The notes under the pieces: model-generated
The model's database searches: none
What the model was told of the DNA's origin: nothing
What the model saw: the letters and a program-made list of their open reading frames with translations, nothing else
NCBI GenBank assembly: GCA_965232165.1
Contig: CBDDOY010000002.1
Span: forward strand, 620,001 to 684,000
DNA length: 64,000 nt
Reading direction: 5' to 3'
DNA from: UBA2779 sp965232165
GTDB lineage: Bacteria; Spirochaetota; Spirochaetia; DSM-2461
Translations under genes and position numbers: made by a program
Part shown: piece by piece, positions 44,446 through 54,495 of the stretch
Layout: every line of letters starts with the position of its first letter
How positions within the stretch are numbered: position 1 is the stretch's first letter

Positions 44446-45196
44446 CATCGCTCTTACCATCTCGTATGACGGAACCGATTACGCCGGATGGCAGATTCAG
44501 AACGGCCAGCCCAGCGTACAAGGAATGCTGGAAAAAGCCTTAACAGATCTTCACGGCAAACCCACCGCCATCATCGGTGCAGGCAGAACCGATGCAGGAG
44601 TCCATGCGATTGGACAGATGGGTAATTTCATTACCGAAAAAGACTCCATCCCCGGCTGGAAATTCAGTGATGCCCTGAACGCACGGCTGCCCCCCGATAT
44701 CCGCATCCTTAAAAGTCGCCAGGTCGCCGAATCCTTTCATGCCCGCCGAAACGCCGTGAGTCGAAGCTATGAATACAGAGCGGTTGAAAACCACTCCTTT
44801 CCGGCGCATCTGGCTCGTTTTGTATGGCGGGTGCCCCGTCTGCCCTCACAGGGAGTACTCAATGATATGGCCCGCACAATCTGCGGCACACACGATTTCA
44901 CCGCCTTCGTAACAGCGCGAGACGCTTCGCCGCATAGAATACGCGAGATATACCATGCTGTTTTCCTTTCTGCCGGACCTGTCACAGTTTTTCAAATCAG
45001 CGGGGATTCATTCTTATGGCGTATGGTACGGTCCCTGTTGGGAACAATGCTGGATGTGGCCTTACGGGGTGGCGACAGTCAGGCCATTCGCGACATACTA
45101 TACTCACGAGACAGAAAAGCCGCAGGCCCGACAGCACCCGCAAAGGGTCTGTTTCTTAAGAAGGTGGAATATGGACCGCAATGGCGCATTTATTGA
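44435..45196 (+). CDS. truA: tRNA pseudouridine synthase A
   Basis: Protein of 253 aa that makes pseudouridine at positions 38-40 of the tRNA anticodon arm. The frame is open from 44219, but the ATG at 44435 gives the family start MLRNIALTISYDGTDYAGWQ. The catalytic aspartate lies in GAGRTDAGVHAIGQ; further blocks are FHARRNAVSRSYEY, FTAFVTARDASPHRIREI and FLWRMVRSLLGTMLDV. Overlaps the DUF2225 gene by 11 bp and the UDG-like gene by 26 bp. Confidence 0.95.
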   Translation: MLRNIALTISYDGTDYAGWQIQNGQPSVQGMLEKALTDLHGKPTAIIGAGRTDAGVHAIGQMGNFITEKDSIPGWKFSDALNARLPPDIRILKSRQVAESFHARRNAVSRSYEYRAVENHSFPAHLARFVWRVPRLPSQGVLNDMARTICGTHDFTAFVTARDASPHRIREIYHAVFLSAGPVTVFQISGDSFLWRMVRSLLGTMLDVALRGGDSQAIRDILYSRDRKAAGPTAPAKGLFLKKVEYGPQWRIY

Positions 45197-45935
45197 ATAC
45201 GCCCGTATACTGGACGATATAATGGACTGGCTCAGAGATGGGTACCGCCGAAGCGACGAGACGCCCCCCATCATTCATCCTCCGCAAATTGAGCCTACAG
45301 TGAAAAATAGCAACTGCACCTCAGCCTCCAAGAATTTCATCCTGCCGGAACAGAGGAGTCCTGAACCGGATGCTGCGGCTCAACTCATCCACATCGCCGA
45401 TGAAATAAAAGCCTGTATGAAGTGCAATCTCAACCTGATACGAAAGAACACCTGTCCTGGACGGGGGCGAGTCGAAGCTACTCTCATGGCCGTAACCCCT
45501 CCGCCGGGACAAGAGGCGAAGGAAGAGTCGTCCCCCCTGCCGGCCTATGAAGATGAATATCTCGCTAAATGGTTTATCGCCCTGAAGCTCAACCCCGATA
45601 AAGATGTTTTTATCACCCCCGCCGTGAAGTGCCGCACACCCGGCGGCAGGTCTCCTCAAGCCGAGGAGGCGGAAGCCTGTGCCGGTTACTTGCGGCGGCA
45701 GTTCAATGCTGTGGCGCCGAAGGCGATCCTGGCATTGGGCGATGCGGCCTGTGGCGCCCTGACCGGGAATCCGCGCGACTTCCCCTCTCTTGTTGGCAAG
45801 GAATGGACCTGGGGCAATATCCCTGCGCTTGTTCTGTGGCCTCCCGCAGAGGTTCTGGCGCAACCCAATCGATTGAGACGGCCTGTCTGGCAGGCTTTGC
45901 AGCGGTTTAAGGCGGCCTGGGATGCCTCACCTTAA
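45171..45935 (+). CDS. uracil-DNA glycosylase-like protein with altered active-site motifs
   Basis: Protein of 254 aa from the ATG at 45171 (MDRNGAFIEYARILDDIMDW); the open frame extends to 44955 but only inside truA. The second half resembles family 4 Fe-S uracil-DNA glycosylases: CMKCNLNLIRKNTCPGRG and VFITPAVKCRTPGGR...AEACAGYLRRQ give four cysteines in the expected order, and LALGDAACGALTG is a family block. However, motif 1, normally GEAPGxxED, reads AVTPPPGQEAKEE, and the motif 2 histidine (HPS/HPA) is not seen; LWPPAEVLAQ occupies that place. Catalysis is therefore doubtful. The N-terminal 75 residues are a linker. Overlaps truA and priA. Confidence 0.72.
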   Translation: MDRNGAFIEYARILDDIMDWLRDGYRRSDETPPIIHPPQIEPTVKNSNCTSASKNFILPEQRSPEPDAAAQLIHIADEIKACMKCNLNLIRKNTCPGRGRVEATLMAVTPPPGQEAKEESSPLPAYEDEYLAKWFIALKLNPDKDVFITPAVKCRTPGGRSPQAEEAEACAGYLRRQFNAVAPKAILALGDAACGALTGNPRDFPSLVGKEWTWGNIPALVLWPPAEVLAQPNRLRRPVWQALQRFKAAWDASP

Positions 45936-47871
45936 ACTGGCTTTCAACCTCCCCATCCAAGGAGTGTTCACCTATTGGTCCGATCTAGACATACCGCTGG
46001 GCTGCCGTGTGCTGGCGGAAATCGGCCGCCGTCGTCTCACCGGCTGGGTGGTAGGCTCCCTCATCGACCGGCCGCCGGAGATTAAAGACATCAAAAAGAT
46101 CAAAACCATCATCAGAGCCGTGGATTCCGATCCGCTGTTCGATGAAAAATTCCTGTCTCTGGCCCAATGGATGGCAGATCTCACCCTCTGCAGCCTCGGA
46201 GAAGCCCTTGCTTGTATGCTGCCCGGCGGCCGCAGGGAGGGTAAAGGGATAACAGATGGAGAGGAAACCGAAGCGGCAAAGTCCGTGGAGAAATTGACCA
46301 CGGAACAGGGCGAGGCATTGGATGCCATCAAGGGTTCGCCACAGGATTGGTTTTACCTCTACGGGATAACAGGCTCGGGCAAGACGGAAGTGTTCTTACG
46401 CTCGGCAGAAGACAGCCTATCTCGAGGAGAGGGGGTGATCTATCTTGTTCCGGAAATAGCACTGAGCCACCAGTTGGTAGACCGGCTGAGTGAGCGCTTC
46501 AGGGACAACATTGCCGTACTTCATTCAGGACTCACCCCCTCCCAGCGTTTAACCCAGTGGAGAAGAATACAAAAAGGCGGGGCCCTGTTTGCACTCGGCG
46601 CCAGAAGCGCTGTATTCGCTCCGGTTAGGAACCTTGGACTCGTGATAATCGATGAGGAACATGAAGGTTCCTACAAGTCTTCGTCCACTCCCCGCTATCA
46701 CGCCAGACAACTGGCGATGCGGCGCTGTCTGACCTCAAAAGCCACCCTCATCATGGGCAGCGCCACCCCATCGGTGGAAGCCTGGTTTCTGATGAATTCA
46801 GGCAGACTCAGACGGCTGGAACTCATCGACAGGCCGGCCGGCGGCGCACAGCCCAGAGTGCGCATTGTCGACATGAGAAGAGAAAAAGGCGTACTGTCGC
46901 AGGAAATGCTTAAATCCCTTTCTGCGGCATTGAATCAGAAACGTCAAGTGCTGCTGTTCCTTAACCGCCGTGGGTTTTCCTACCACTATTTCTGCCCGGA
47001 CTGCGGAGAGGACATTCTATGCCGTCATTGCAGTGTGCCGCTGACCTATCACAAGAGTCGGCATACGATGCTATGCCATTACTGCGGCCATCGAAGGCTG
47101 CCGCCCGAGTCCTGCCCAAATTGCCAATCCCTTCAAATGAGAGCAGCGGGGTTTGGAACAGAGAAAATTGAAGAGGAGATAAGGCGACTCTATCCGGAAA
47201 AACGCATTGTCCGGCTCGATGCCGACACCACGAGACGAAAAGGAGTTCTGGCTTCAACCCTCAAAGACTTCCGAAACGGAAAAATCGACATCCTGCTGGG
47301 CACCCAGATGGTCGCCAAGGGCCTCAACGCACCCGGCCTGCAACTGGCTGTCATCCTTGCGGCGGATACAACCATGAACCTGCCGGATTTCCGCTCGACC
47401 GAACGCACCTTTGCGCTCATCGTCCAAGTGGCCGGACGGGTTGGCCGCTTTCGTCCCGACGGTGAGGTGATTATTCAAACCTACCGCCCAGATGCCGTAC
47501 CGGTGGAGTTTGCCGCCAACAACCGAATCGCCGAATTCTACGAATATGAAATCTCCCAGCGGCAGATGCTGGGGTTCCCTCCCCATAGCCGCCTCTTTCG
47601 CCTGGTGGTGAGGGGAAAGGCCGAGGAACGTGTGCAGAACTATATCAAGGCATTGACCAAGGCCCTGTCTCAGGGAAAAAACCGCTGGGAACTTCTGGGA
47701 CCGGCAGAATGTCCCATCGGATTGATGGCCGGAGAATTCCGGCAGCACCTCATCCTCAGAACCAATCATTTCGATCATGCCCATTCGGCATTGAAGACGG
47801 CAATAGGCGAGACAAAAGTCACTAGCGGTGTGCGGCTGGAAATCGACCTTGACCCTGTAGGGTTGCTATAG
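45922..47871 (+). CDS. priA: primosomal protein N' (replication restart helicase PriA)
   Basis: Protein of 649 aa, slightly short for PriA because of a compact N-terminal DNA-binding domain (about residues 1-110). Helicase motifs: YGITGSGKTEVF (Walker A), VIIDEEHEGSYK (DEEH box), LIMGSATPSVEAW, DILLGTQMVAKGLNAPGL and VAGRVGRFRPDGEV. Two zinc sites are visible (CPDCGEDILCRHC and CHYCGHRRLPPESCPNC). Last gene of the folP-to-priA run; it overlaps the UDG-like gene by 14 bp. After it comes a MITE and a repeat-rich gap. Confidence 0.95.
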   Translation: MPHLKLAFNLPIQGVFTYWSDLDIPLGCRVLAEIGRRRLTGWVVGSLIDRPPEIKDIKKIKTIIRAVDSDPLFDEKFLSLAQWMADLTLCSLGEALACMLPGGRREGKGITDGEETEAAKSVEKLTTEQGEALDAIKGSPQDWFYLYGITGSGKTEVFLRSAEDSLSRGEGVIYLVPEIALSHQLVDRLSERFRDNIAVLHSGLTPSQRLTQWRRIQKGGALFALGARSAVFAPVRNLGLVIIDEEHEGSYKSSSTPRYHARQLAMRRCLTSKATLIMGSATPSVEAWFLMNSGRLRRLELIDRPAGGAQPRVRIVDMRREKGVLSQEMLKSLSAALNQKRQVLLFLNRRGFSYHYFCPDCGEDILCRHCSVPLTYHKSRHTMLCHYCGHRRLPPESCPNCQSLQMRAAGFGTEKIEEEIRRLYPEKRIVRLDADTTRRKGVLASTLKDFRNGKIDILLGTQMVAKGLNAPGLQLAVILAADTTMNLPDFRSTERTFALIVQVAGRVGRFRPDGEVIIQTYRPDAVPVEFAANNRIAEFYEYEISQRQMLGFPPHSRLFRLVVRGKAEERVQNYIKALTKALSQGKNRWELLGPAECPIGLMAGEFRQHLILRTNHFDHAHSALKTAIGETKVTSGVRLEIDLDPVGLL

Positions 47872-48003
47872 GCGGCACCTATGTCCTGAGCCTTCCACTC
47901 ATCCCTCATAATTCACCCCTCTGCGTTCACCGCACAGGCTGATAATCCACAACTCACAACTCAATGATGCGCTGCCTGAAGAAGCGCCAGCAATTCTATG
48001 TAA

Positions 48004-48166
48004 GGGCACCTCTAAAAAACAGATTTAGGAAATTGACGAAGAGATTTTTTGTCGATACAAGGCGGCAAAAGCTAAGGGCGCAGCTTAAGCTTAGTTAAGT
48101 ATTTTGACAACGCAGTAGCGGCAGAAAAGATCGAGTCAAGAACTAAATGGGTTTTTTAGAGGTGCC
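48004..48166 (+). mobile_element. MITE, GGGCACC family, copy 5
   Basis: 163-bp copy with ends GGGCACCTCTAAAAAAC and GTTTTTTAGAGGTGCC. Perfect 5-bp target duplication TGTAA (47999-48003 and 48167-48171). Intergenic, between priA and the broken lipoprotein gene. The gap 47872-48003 holds nothing else recognisable. Confidence 0.87.
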
Positions 48167-48194
48167 TGTAAGTTTAGGCTGTCTAAGAAATGCG

Positions 48195-48226
48195 GCATTC
48201 AGCGTTGGCTAACCAACGCTGAATGC
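48195..48226 (-). terminator. perfect 14-bp hairpin 5 bp after the DUF1566 gene
   Basis: GCATTCAGCGTTGG, 4-nt loop, CCAACGCTGAATGC. It begins 5 bp downstream of the stop codon. Position, perfect stem and tetraloop match the hairpin or cruciform that follows many DGR variable regions; it could equally terminate transcription, although no clear T-run follows. Confidence 0.6.
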
Positions 48227-48231
48227 AATAG

Positions 48232-51200
48232 TTAAAAAGCCCGCACTGCACGAACATTGAAGACGCCGTGGTACTTGGAGTAGTCGTTCTGGACGCCATC
48301 GGCGAAGCCCTGCCCCCACGCGTTGGCGGAACTGATCTCCGACGAGGACCAGTAGTACTCAGATGCAAAGCTGCCCACTGAATTTTTCTGCTCATACAAC
48401 TCATACAACTCATCCTTGGAAGGCAAAAACCAGTCGTCATAAACAACACCGTTATGGTCTACTGTATGCTCGCTACAGATTTTCGCCGCGTAATTCTCTC
48501 CTCCGTTATTACCAAGTGCGGCCACTATCGCCGCTGTGTTAGTCTTGCCCGATCCTATGTCTGTGCCCGTGCCAATCTCTGTTCCAGCACCACCCCATCG
48601 AACCTTACCAGTGAGAGTGATATCCTGCAGGGCAGCCTCCAAGTAAGTCCATTCATCGCCGGTATTAGGATTCACATAGAAGATTTCCCCTCCGGCAGGG
48701 CCGGTGCCGCCTACGCTGTACACTACCTCCAGTACGAAGTCGACTGTTGTCTCTCCAGTGTAGTTGGTTGTACCGGCAGCCTTCACGGTGTATGTTCCGG
48801 TATCGCCTATGTCGATCGTGTCTGCTATAGAGACTAGACCGTCGTTATCTATGGAGACGGCATCTACGGCGACTCCACCTTTCTCTATGCTCAGGCCGTA
48901 ATCAGTTCCTGCGGTCAGACCGGCATTGTTGATTGTTACGGAGAAAGTTGATTCTTGCAAGCGGGGGGCAGTTTGGGCATCAACGGAAATAGAGAAGCCT
49001 GCCACTGTTGCAATATCTATAGAATTGACTGTCAGCGTGAAGTCGGCACTTGTTGTACCGCTGTAGCTGCCCGTTCCGGCGGCTGTAACGGTGTAGGTTC
49101 CTCCATCACTCACCGCGATACTGTCGTTTATGGCGATGTCGCCGTTTGCGTCTATCGACATGAAGCCCGGAACATTATTGCTGCTGTCGGTAATTTCGAG
49201 CGTGTAGTCAGTTGTCGCCGTCAGTGTGCCTCCTATCACAGCATTGTGTGAATCTGTTGATTTCGCCGTTGCTGTTTTGTCATCAACAGAAATAGAGAAG
49301 CCCGTCACTGCTGCAATATCTTTAGGCTCGACTGTCAGAGTGAAGTCGGCATTTGTTGTACCGCTGTAGTTGCCCGTTCCGGCGGCTGTAACGGTGTAGG
49401 TTCCTCCATCACTCACCGCGATACTGTCGGCTATGGTGATGTCGCCGTCTGCGTCTATCGACATGAAGCCCGGAACATTATTGCTGCTGTCGGTAATTTG
49501 GAGCGTGTAGTCAGTTGTCGCCGTCAGTGTGCCTCCTATCACAGCATTGTGTGAATCTGTTGATTTCGCCGTTGCTGTTTTGTCATCAACGGAAATAGAG
49601 AAGCCTGCCACTGTTGCAATATCTATAGAATTGACTGTCAGCGTGAAGTCGGCACTTGTTGTACCGCTGTAGCTGCCCGTTCCGGCGGCTGTAACGGTGT
49701 AGGTTCCTCCATCACTCACCGCGATACTGTCGTTTATGGCGATGTCGCCGTTTGCGTCTATCGACATGAAGCCCGGAACATTATTGCTGCTGTCGGTAAT
49801 TTCGAGCGTGTAGTCAGTTGTCGCCGTCAGTGTGTCTCCTGCTATCACAGCACTGTGTGAATCTGTTGATTTCGCCGTTGCTGTTTTGTCTCCAACGGAA
49901 ATAGAGAAGCCCTGCACTGTTGCAATATCTTTAGGAGCGACGGACAGAGTGAAGGTGTCACTTATCATACCGCTGTAGCTGCCCGTTCCGGCGGCTGTAA
50001 CGGTGTAGGTTCCTCCATCACTCACCGCGATACTGTCGGCTATGGTAATGTCGCCGTCTGCGTCTATCGACATGAAGCCCGGAACATTATTGCTGCTGTC
50101 GGTAATTTGGAGCGTGTAGTCAGTTGTCGCCGTCAGTGTGCCTCCTATCACAGCACTGTGTGTTGAATCCGTTGATTTCGCCGTTGCTGTTTTGTCATCA
50201 ACGGAAATAGAGAAGCCTGTCACTGTTGCAATATCTTTGGCCGTTACTGTTACCTCCAGGGAAGCGGAGTATTCTTTTGCTTCGGCATCTGTTGCCTTCA
50301 CGGTAATTTGAGCAGTGTTCCTGACATCCGCGGCCGTTCCAACCGTTACAACACCGGTTGCACCATCAACACTTACGCCCTGCGGGCTGCCCTCCAGGCT
50401 ATATTCGATAGTACCTGCGGGCGGGTTTGTCCAAACAGGTGCTGGACTCTGTCCCTCTGTTCCGTGGACTGTTGTAATATCGCTTGCGTAGCTGAAAGAA
50501 CTATCCAGAACTTTGAGAGTCACCTGGATAACTTTGCTTCCTGTATAGCTGCCCGTGCCATTTACGGTTATATCGTGCACCGTATCATGATTGGCCGTAT
50601 TACTCTGCACGGGTATCGTCAAAGCACCGTCCTCAGCCACCTGGACAGTGCCGGTTATAATCGGTTCAAACCTCAATGCCTCCGCCATTGTGTCGCTGCC
50701 GATCAAGCCGCTCACCGTTATAGCGCCGCTGAATTCAATGCCTGCATACGCCGTCAGGTCACCAAAGGTTAGGTTTGTGAGGGCGTTTATATCTTTTTGA
50801 GCGATAGTGAGAGTCTGTTCACCTTCAACCGAAGTGTCAAAGGTTGATGTCGCCGTTATGGTGACTTCTCCTGCCGCTGCTATCGTCAATTCTCCTGTCC
50901 CGGAGTCCACGTCCGCAACAGCGGCATCCGATGTGCTATATGTCACCGTGGTGTCGGCACCGTTCACCGCATCCACCGCAGGAGATGTCAGCATCTGGGG
51001 TCCATCTCCGTAGGTCAGCGCTGGAGGCGTGCCGAATGTAATGCTGTTTACTTTCTGCAAGTTTACTGTGACCGTCTCCTGGAAGTCGGCATAGGCGCCG
51101 CCGCTGTCGATTACCTTTATATTGAAGGTGAAGTCATTCCCGTCAATGTCCGAGAGAACCGCTCCGGCTGAGATGGTGATCTCTCCAGTGCTGCTGTCGA

Positions 51201-52058
51201 CAGCAGCTCTGTTTTCCACGCTGGAGTACTCTGCTGTTATGGGAGATGTGACATCGGTCTTCTGTGTGAGGACGGGCGGGGCAATGGTTACTTCACCGGC
51301 GACTGCGCCGCCCTTCACTTCAACGAAGACAGAGGCGGTATCATAAACCAGAGATTCCACCCAGGGGGCCCTGGCGTCAGCGGTGACGGTGACTGTTATT
51401 GAGGCTGTCGCCGTTCCCGAATAGTTCCCCGTCAGGGTGAAGGTAACGGTGTGCTCCGTCTCTGCCTGCTCCGCGGAGGGGGTCCCGGTAATTTCTCCCG
51501 TGGCAGGGTCGAGGTCCAGGCCGGCGGGAAGAGCGGGGGCCACCGTGTATACAGCCGCAGCCCACTTGGCAGTGCGTCTGTAAAGCTCGGTCTCACCGGC
51601 GTAATCTCAACATCTTTGCTGGCGGTTATCGCCGTATAGGACACCGTTCCTATCGTGTGTTCTTTCGGATTAACTGTTATCGTGATCTTTGCCGTGTACG
51701 CTGAGTCTCCAGCGGCGGCCGTCACGGTTCAGTCCTCAGCCGCGGCATGGGCGTCTTTCGGGACGGTCACAGCTCCGTCATTTCCTACGGCGGGTGTAAC
51801 GTTAAGATTCGAGCCGCCCGGCGGCCCCTCGATGCTGTAGGTGACGGCGCCCGCCGGCAGGTTTGTCCACGTCGGCGCAGGACTCGCCGCGTCCTGAGCC
51901 ATGCCGAATTCTGCGGTGATTCCGCTGCTGTACGTGAATGACGGCTGCGTTGTACCGCCGTTCTCATCATCCGTTGTTCCCGGGCACGATGCCAGAAACG
52001 CCAACAGTCCGATTGAGAGCAGGGCTCCCCTGCTCATTAGCCAGGAAAACTTCTTCAT
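48232..52058 (-). pseudogene. Ig-like-repeat lipoprotein with DUF1566 C terminus, disrupted near the 5' end
   Basis: Begins at ATG 52058 with an AAGGAGA site and a lipoprotein signal (MKKFSWLMSRGALLSIGLLA, lipobox LASC). An in-frame TGA at 51729-51731 interrupts the sequence (AAED stop TVTAAAGDSAYTAK), and a frameshift between about 51540 and 51600 joins the next part, which is open for 1103 codons. Domains: cadherin/Ig-like repeats, five of which are about 100 aa with the core ATVxGFSISVDDKTATAKST and GGTYTVTAAGTGSYSGTTSA, then a C-terminal DUF1566-type domain (GGEIFYVNPNTGDEWTYLEA, DDWFLPSKDELYELYEQ, YYWSSSE, NVRAVRAF). The last 26 codons before NVRAVRAF look like a DGR variable region. With two lesions it is either a decaying gene or affected by sequence errors. 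Confidence 0.75.
48259..48336 (-). other. candidate DGR variable region in the DUF1566 protein
   Basis: Twenty-six codons between WSSSE and NVRAVRAF. Eighteen end in C (ATC, TCC, GCC, GGC, TTC, GTC, GAC, TAC, CAC), with the remaining fixed-looking codons GCG, TGG, CAG and AAG matching positions that stay constant in known DUF1566-type variable regions. Followed by a conserved GT/GC-rich end and a hairpin 5 bp past the stop. Confidence 0.6.
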
Positions 52059-52137
52059 TTCCGTTCTCCTTCGATAAGATAATTAATAGCTGATCTGATA
52101 TATCAGTCTTACAAATACCATTATTGCTAACATTACT

Positions 52138-52166
52138 AACATAGTAGCAGATCAAAGAATTGTCAA
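52138..52166 (-). promoter_or_regulatory. promoter of the DUF1566 lipoprotein gene
   Basis: Minus-strand TTGACA (52161-52166), 17-bp spacer, TATGTT (52138-52143). Between it and the start codon is a 12-bp palindrome CTGATATATCAG (52095-52106), a possible operator. The stretch 52167-52251 shows no gene. Confidence 0.55.
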
Positions 52167-52251
52167 TCAAAACTGTTTTGCATTATCCTAAAAAAAGCCG
52201 TTAAAAACCTAGAAGTATAGAAATTTCCGACTGAAATATTTTGATATATGT

Positions 52252-52515
52252 AGGGCTTGCTGAAAAAGTATTTTTGACTCTGAATACCAGTATAATGAAT
52301 CAAAACTGCATTACAAGTGAGCCAGAATGCAATGATTTGAGAAACTTCGGGGGAATTTTGATTTCTGCTATTACCCAGGTGCAAGGGTTTTGAGCCATTT
52401 TCCGCATTTACCTTGCACCTGTTTTTTCAAGAATAGACAGCAAGGCTGCTCTAAAGCATTTGTAAATGGCTTTTACCTTGAAAATCTATAGATTATGACT
52501 TTTTCAGCAAGCCCT
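52252..52515. mobile_element. second MITE type, about 264 bp
   Basis: Perfect 18-bp terminal inverted repeats: AGGGCTTGCTGAAAAAGT at 52252-52269 and its complement at 52498-52515. No transposase inside. Flanks show only short A/T sequence (GTA / ATT), so the target duplication is unclear. Its right end lies at the 5' edge of a truncated reading frame. The GGGCTTGCTGAAAAAGT type of end is common in DDE insertion sequences. Confidence 0.7.
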
Positions 52516-52793
52516 ATTTAGGTATTCTGAAGAACGGCATTGACGGCGCAACTGTTCTTCTTGAAATAGAACGTGAAATTCTTCGATTGAAAACCGCGGA
52601 CGCTTCAATGAAACAGCATAAAGAACAGTTGGAAATATGCATTGATGAAGACAAAGAGAAGGAGGCAAGGGATGATGATTTGAAAGAAAGAGTTATACGG
52701 ATAAAGTATCCGTCTAAGTTAGGAAGTCAAGTACAAATAGCCTTCGACACCTTGACTGGTATTGGCATCAAAATCGATGAGATTAAGGAGTAG
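52515..52793 (+). pseudogene. 3' fragment of an unidentified gene truncated by a MITE
   Basis: From the MITE end the frame reads YLGILKNGIDGATVLLEIER, then EILRLKTADASMKQHKEQLE and a charged helical stretch ending YPSKLGSQVQIAFDTLTGIG, stop at 52791-52793. It is open from a TGA inside the MITE at 52479, with the first ATG only at 52587. The coding character upstream of that ATG suggests the gene lost its 5' end. Three bases separate it from the next gene, so they were probably cotranscribed. Product not recognised. Confidence 0.5.
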
Positions 52794-53124
52794 AAAATGA
52801 AACTTATCAAGTTTATTCGTATGTCGATGTTTTTAGGAATGATGATCCTAGTTGCCGGTTATGGATATTCGCAAACTTGGAGTACTAGCGAGAGCATAGA
52901 TGAAATGACCGGAGCACGCAGTTGCTATGCAACATCGTCTGTTGTAAGTACTACTGAGCCGATGGGATTCCCTTATGGTGATATAAAGGCATGGTTAGGT
53001 GTAGGTTATGATGGAAAGAATGTATGGGTATATGTTGGGAGGGGTCAAGACATAGGTAACACTCGAGGTTCAGGACATAGGTAACACTTTTAGCCGAGCA
53101 TGGTAACACATTGGAGGTGGAAGC

Positions 53125-54495
53125 ATGCCTTGGCAGGAGAGAAATACCATGGATTTGAAAGAAGAATTCGTTATTCGAGTTCAGCAGGGAAAGCAGAACT
53201 TCAGCAGTTTATGCTTAGAGTACGGAATTAGCCGAAAAACTGGTTACAAGTGGATGAACCGGTTCACAGAGGACGGCTTTGAAGGGCTGGAAGATCAATC
53301 CCGACAGCCCAGGGTAAGTCCGAATCAGCTGGAAGAAGCGGCTGTCTGCAGGATTATCCGGTTGAAGAAAGATCATCCCAGGCGGGGACCGAAGAAAATT
53401 CATGCCCTGTATTTGAACAGGGCCAATGATGCCATTTCGTTGAGCAGTGTCAAAAGAGTCTTGAAAAAAAGCGGGTTTGTCCAGGAAAGAAAATACCGTA
53501 AAACAACCCCTGTGGAACGAATCAATGCGCCTCATCAGGCGCTGGCTCCCAACGATATCTGGACTGTTGACTTCAAGGGCCGGCGGTACTCCAAAGATCG
53601 CTCACGGTGTGAGCCGCTAACTGTCCGTGACGAGTTCAGCTGTTTCGTTTTGGAGGCGGGAATACTCGGCTCAACCCGCACAGAGGACGTTAAAAGTGCT
53701 TTTAAGAGGACTTTCAAGCTCTACGGCCTGCCCAAAGTCATCAAAAGCGATAACGGAAGCCCCTTTGCCGGCGCCGTCTCTGTCAGAGGTCTTACAAGGC
53801 TTTCGGCCTGGCGGATTTCACTTGGAATTCAACTGGAGCGGATCGATCCGGGCAGGCCGTCTCAGAATGGAGGACACGAAAGAATGCACAGGGATATCAA
53901 AGCCGATATCCAGAAGCAGATTAAATCAGACGCTTTGGAAATTCAGAAAGCGCCTGATTTGTGGCGGCATGAGTTCAACACGGTCAGACCTCATGAGAAG
54001 CTGGGTATGAAATGTCCGGGAGATGTGTACCAAAAGTCAAAGAAAGTGTATACATCTGAAAAGACTGAAATCGGGTATCCGTTATTTTACAGGGTACGGA
54101 AACTCTCGCGTTCGGGCTGTCTGAAACTGGACCGCAGCAGTATTTATATCAGTACGGCTCTTGCGGGGGAAACAATTGGAATCACAGATCTTGATGAATC
54201 GTTCTTCTCGATCTATTTTGATTAGGCAACCTCTAAAAAACCGTTTTTGGAATTTGGCGCAGAGATTTTTTCTTGATGCAAGGCGGCAAAAGCGGAGCTA
54301 GCTTAAGCTGCATGAGCATTTTGACAACGCAGCAGCGAGGAAAAAGATCAAGCCAAAAACGAAATAAGGTTTTTTAGAGGTGCCCATTATATTGAGCTGG
54401 GATTGATCGACAGAGAAACCTATGGTTTCAAGCCTTTCAATCAGAAACACTTACCTCCGCAAAAAGTGGGGGGTGATGCCTCTTCTGAACCTTGA
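53125..54495 (+). pseudogene. IS481-family transposase with its C terminus split by a MITE
   Basis: The intact part is 366 aa: an N-terminal helix-turn-helix (SSLCLEYGISRKTGYKWMNR), then the integrase-like core with WTVDFKGR, VIKSDNGSPFAG and NGGHERMHRDIKADIQKQ carrying the D, D and E of the catalytic triad. The frame ends at TAG 54223-54225 formed by the first base of the MITE. Without the MITE and one ATTA the frame continues as YIELGLIDRETYGFKPFNQK and ends at TGA 54493-54495, about 35 residues later. The catalytic core is complete, so partial activity cannot be excluded. Confidence 0.85.
54225..54385 (+). mobile_element. MITE, GGGCACC family, copy 6, inside the IS481 transposase gene
   Basis: 161-bp copy with left end GGCAACCTCTAAAAAACC and right end AGAGGTGCCC. 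Target duplication ATTA (54221-54224 and 54386-54389). Closer in sequence to copies 3 and 4 (GGCAACC/GGTTGCC end) than to copies 1, 2 and 5. Confidence 0.85.
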
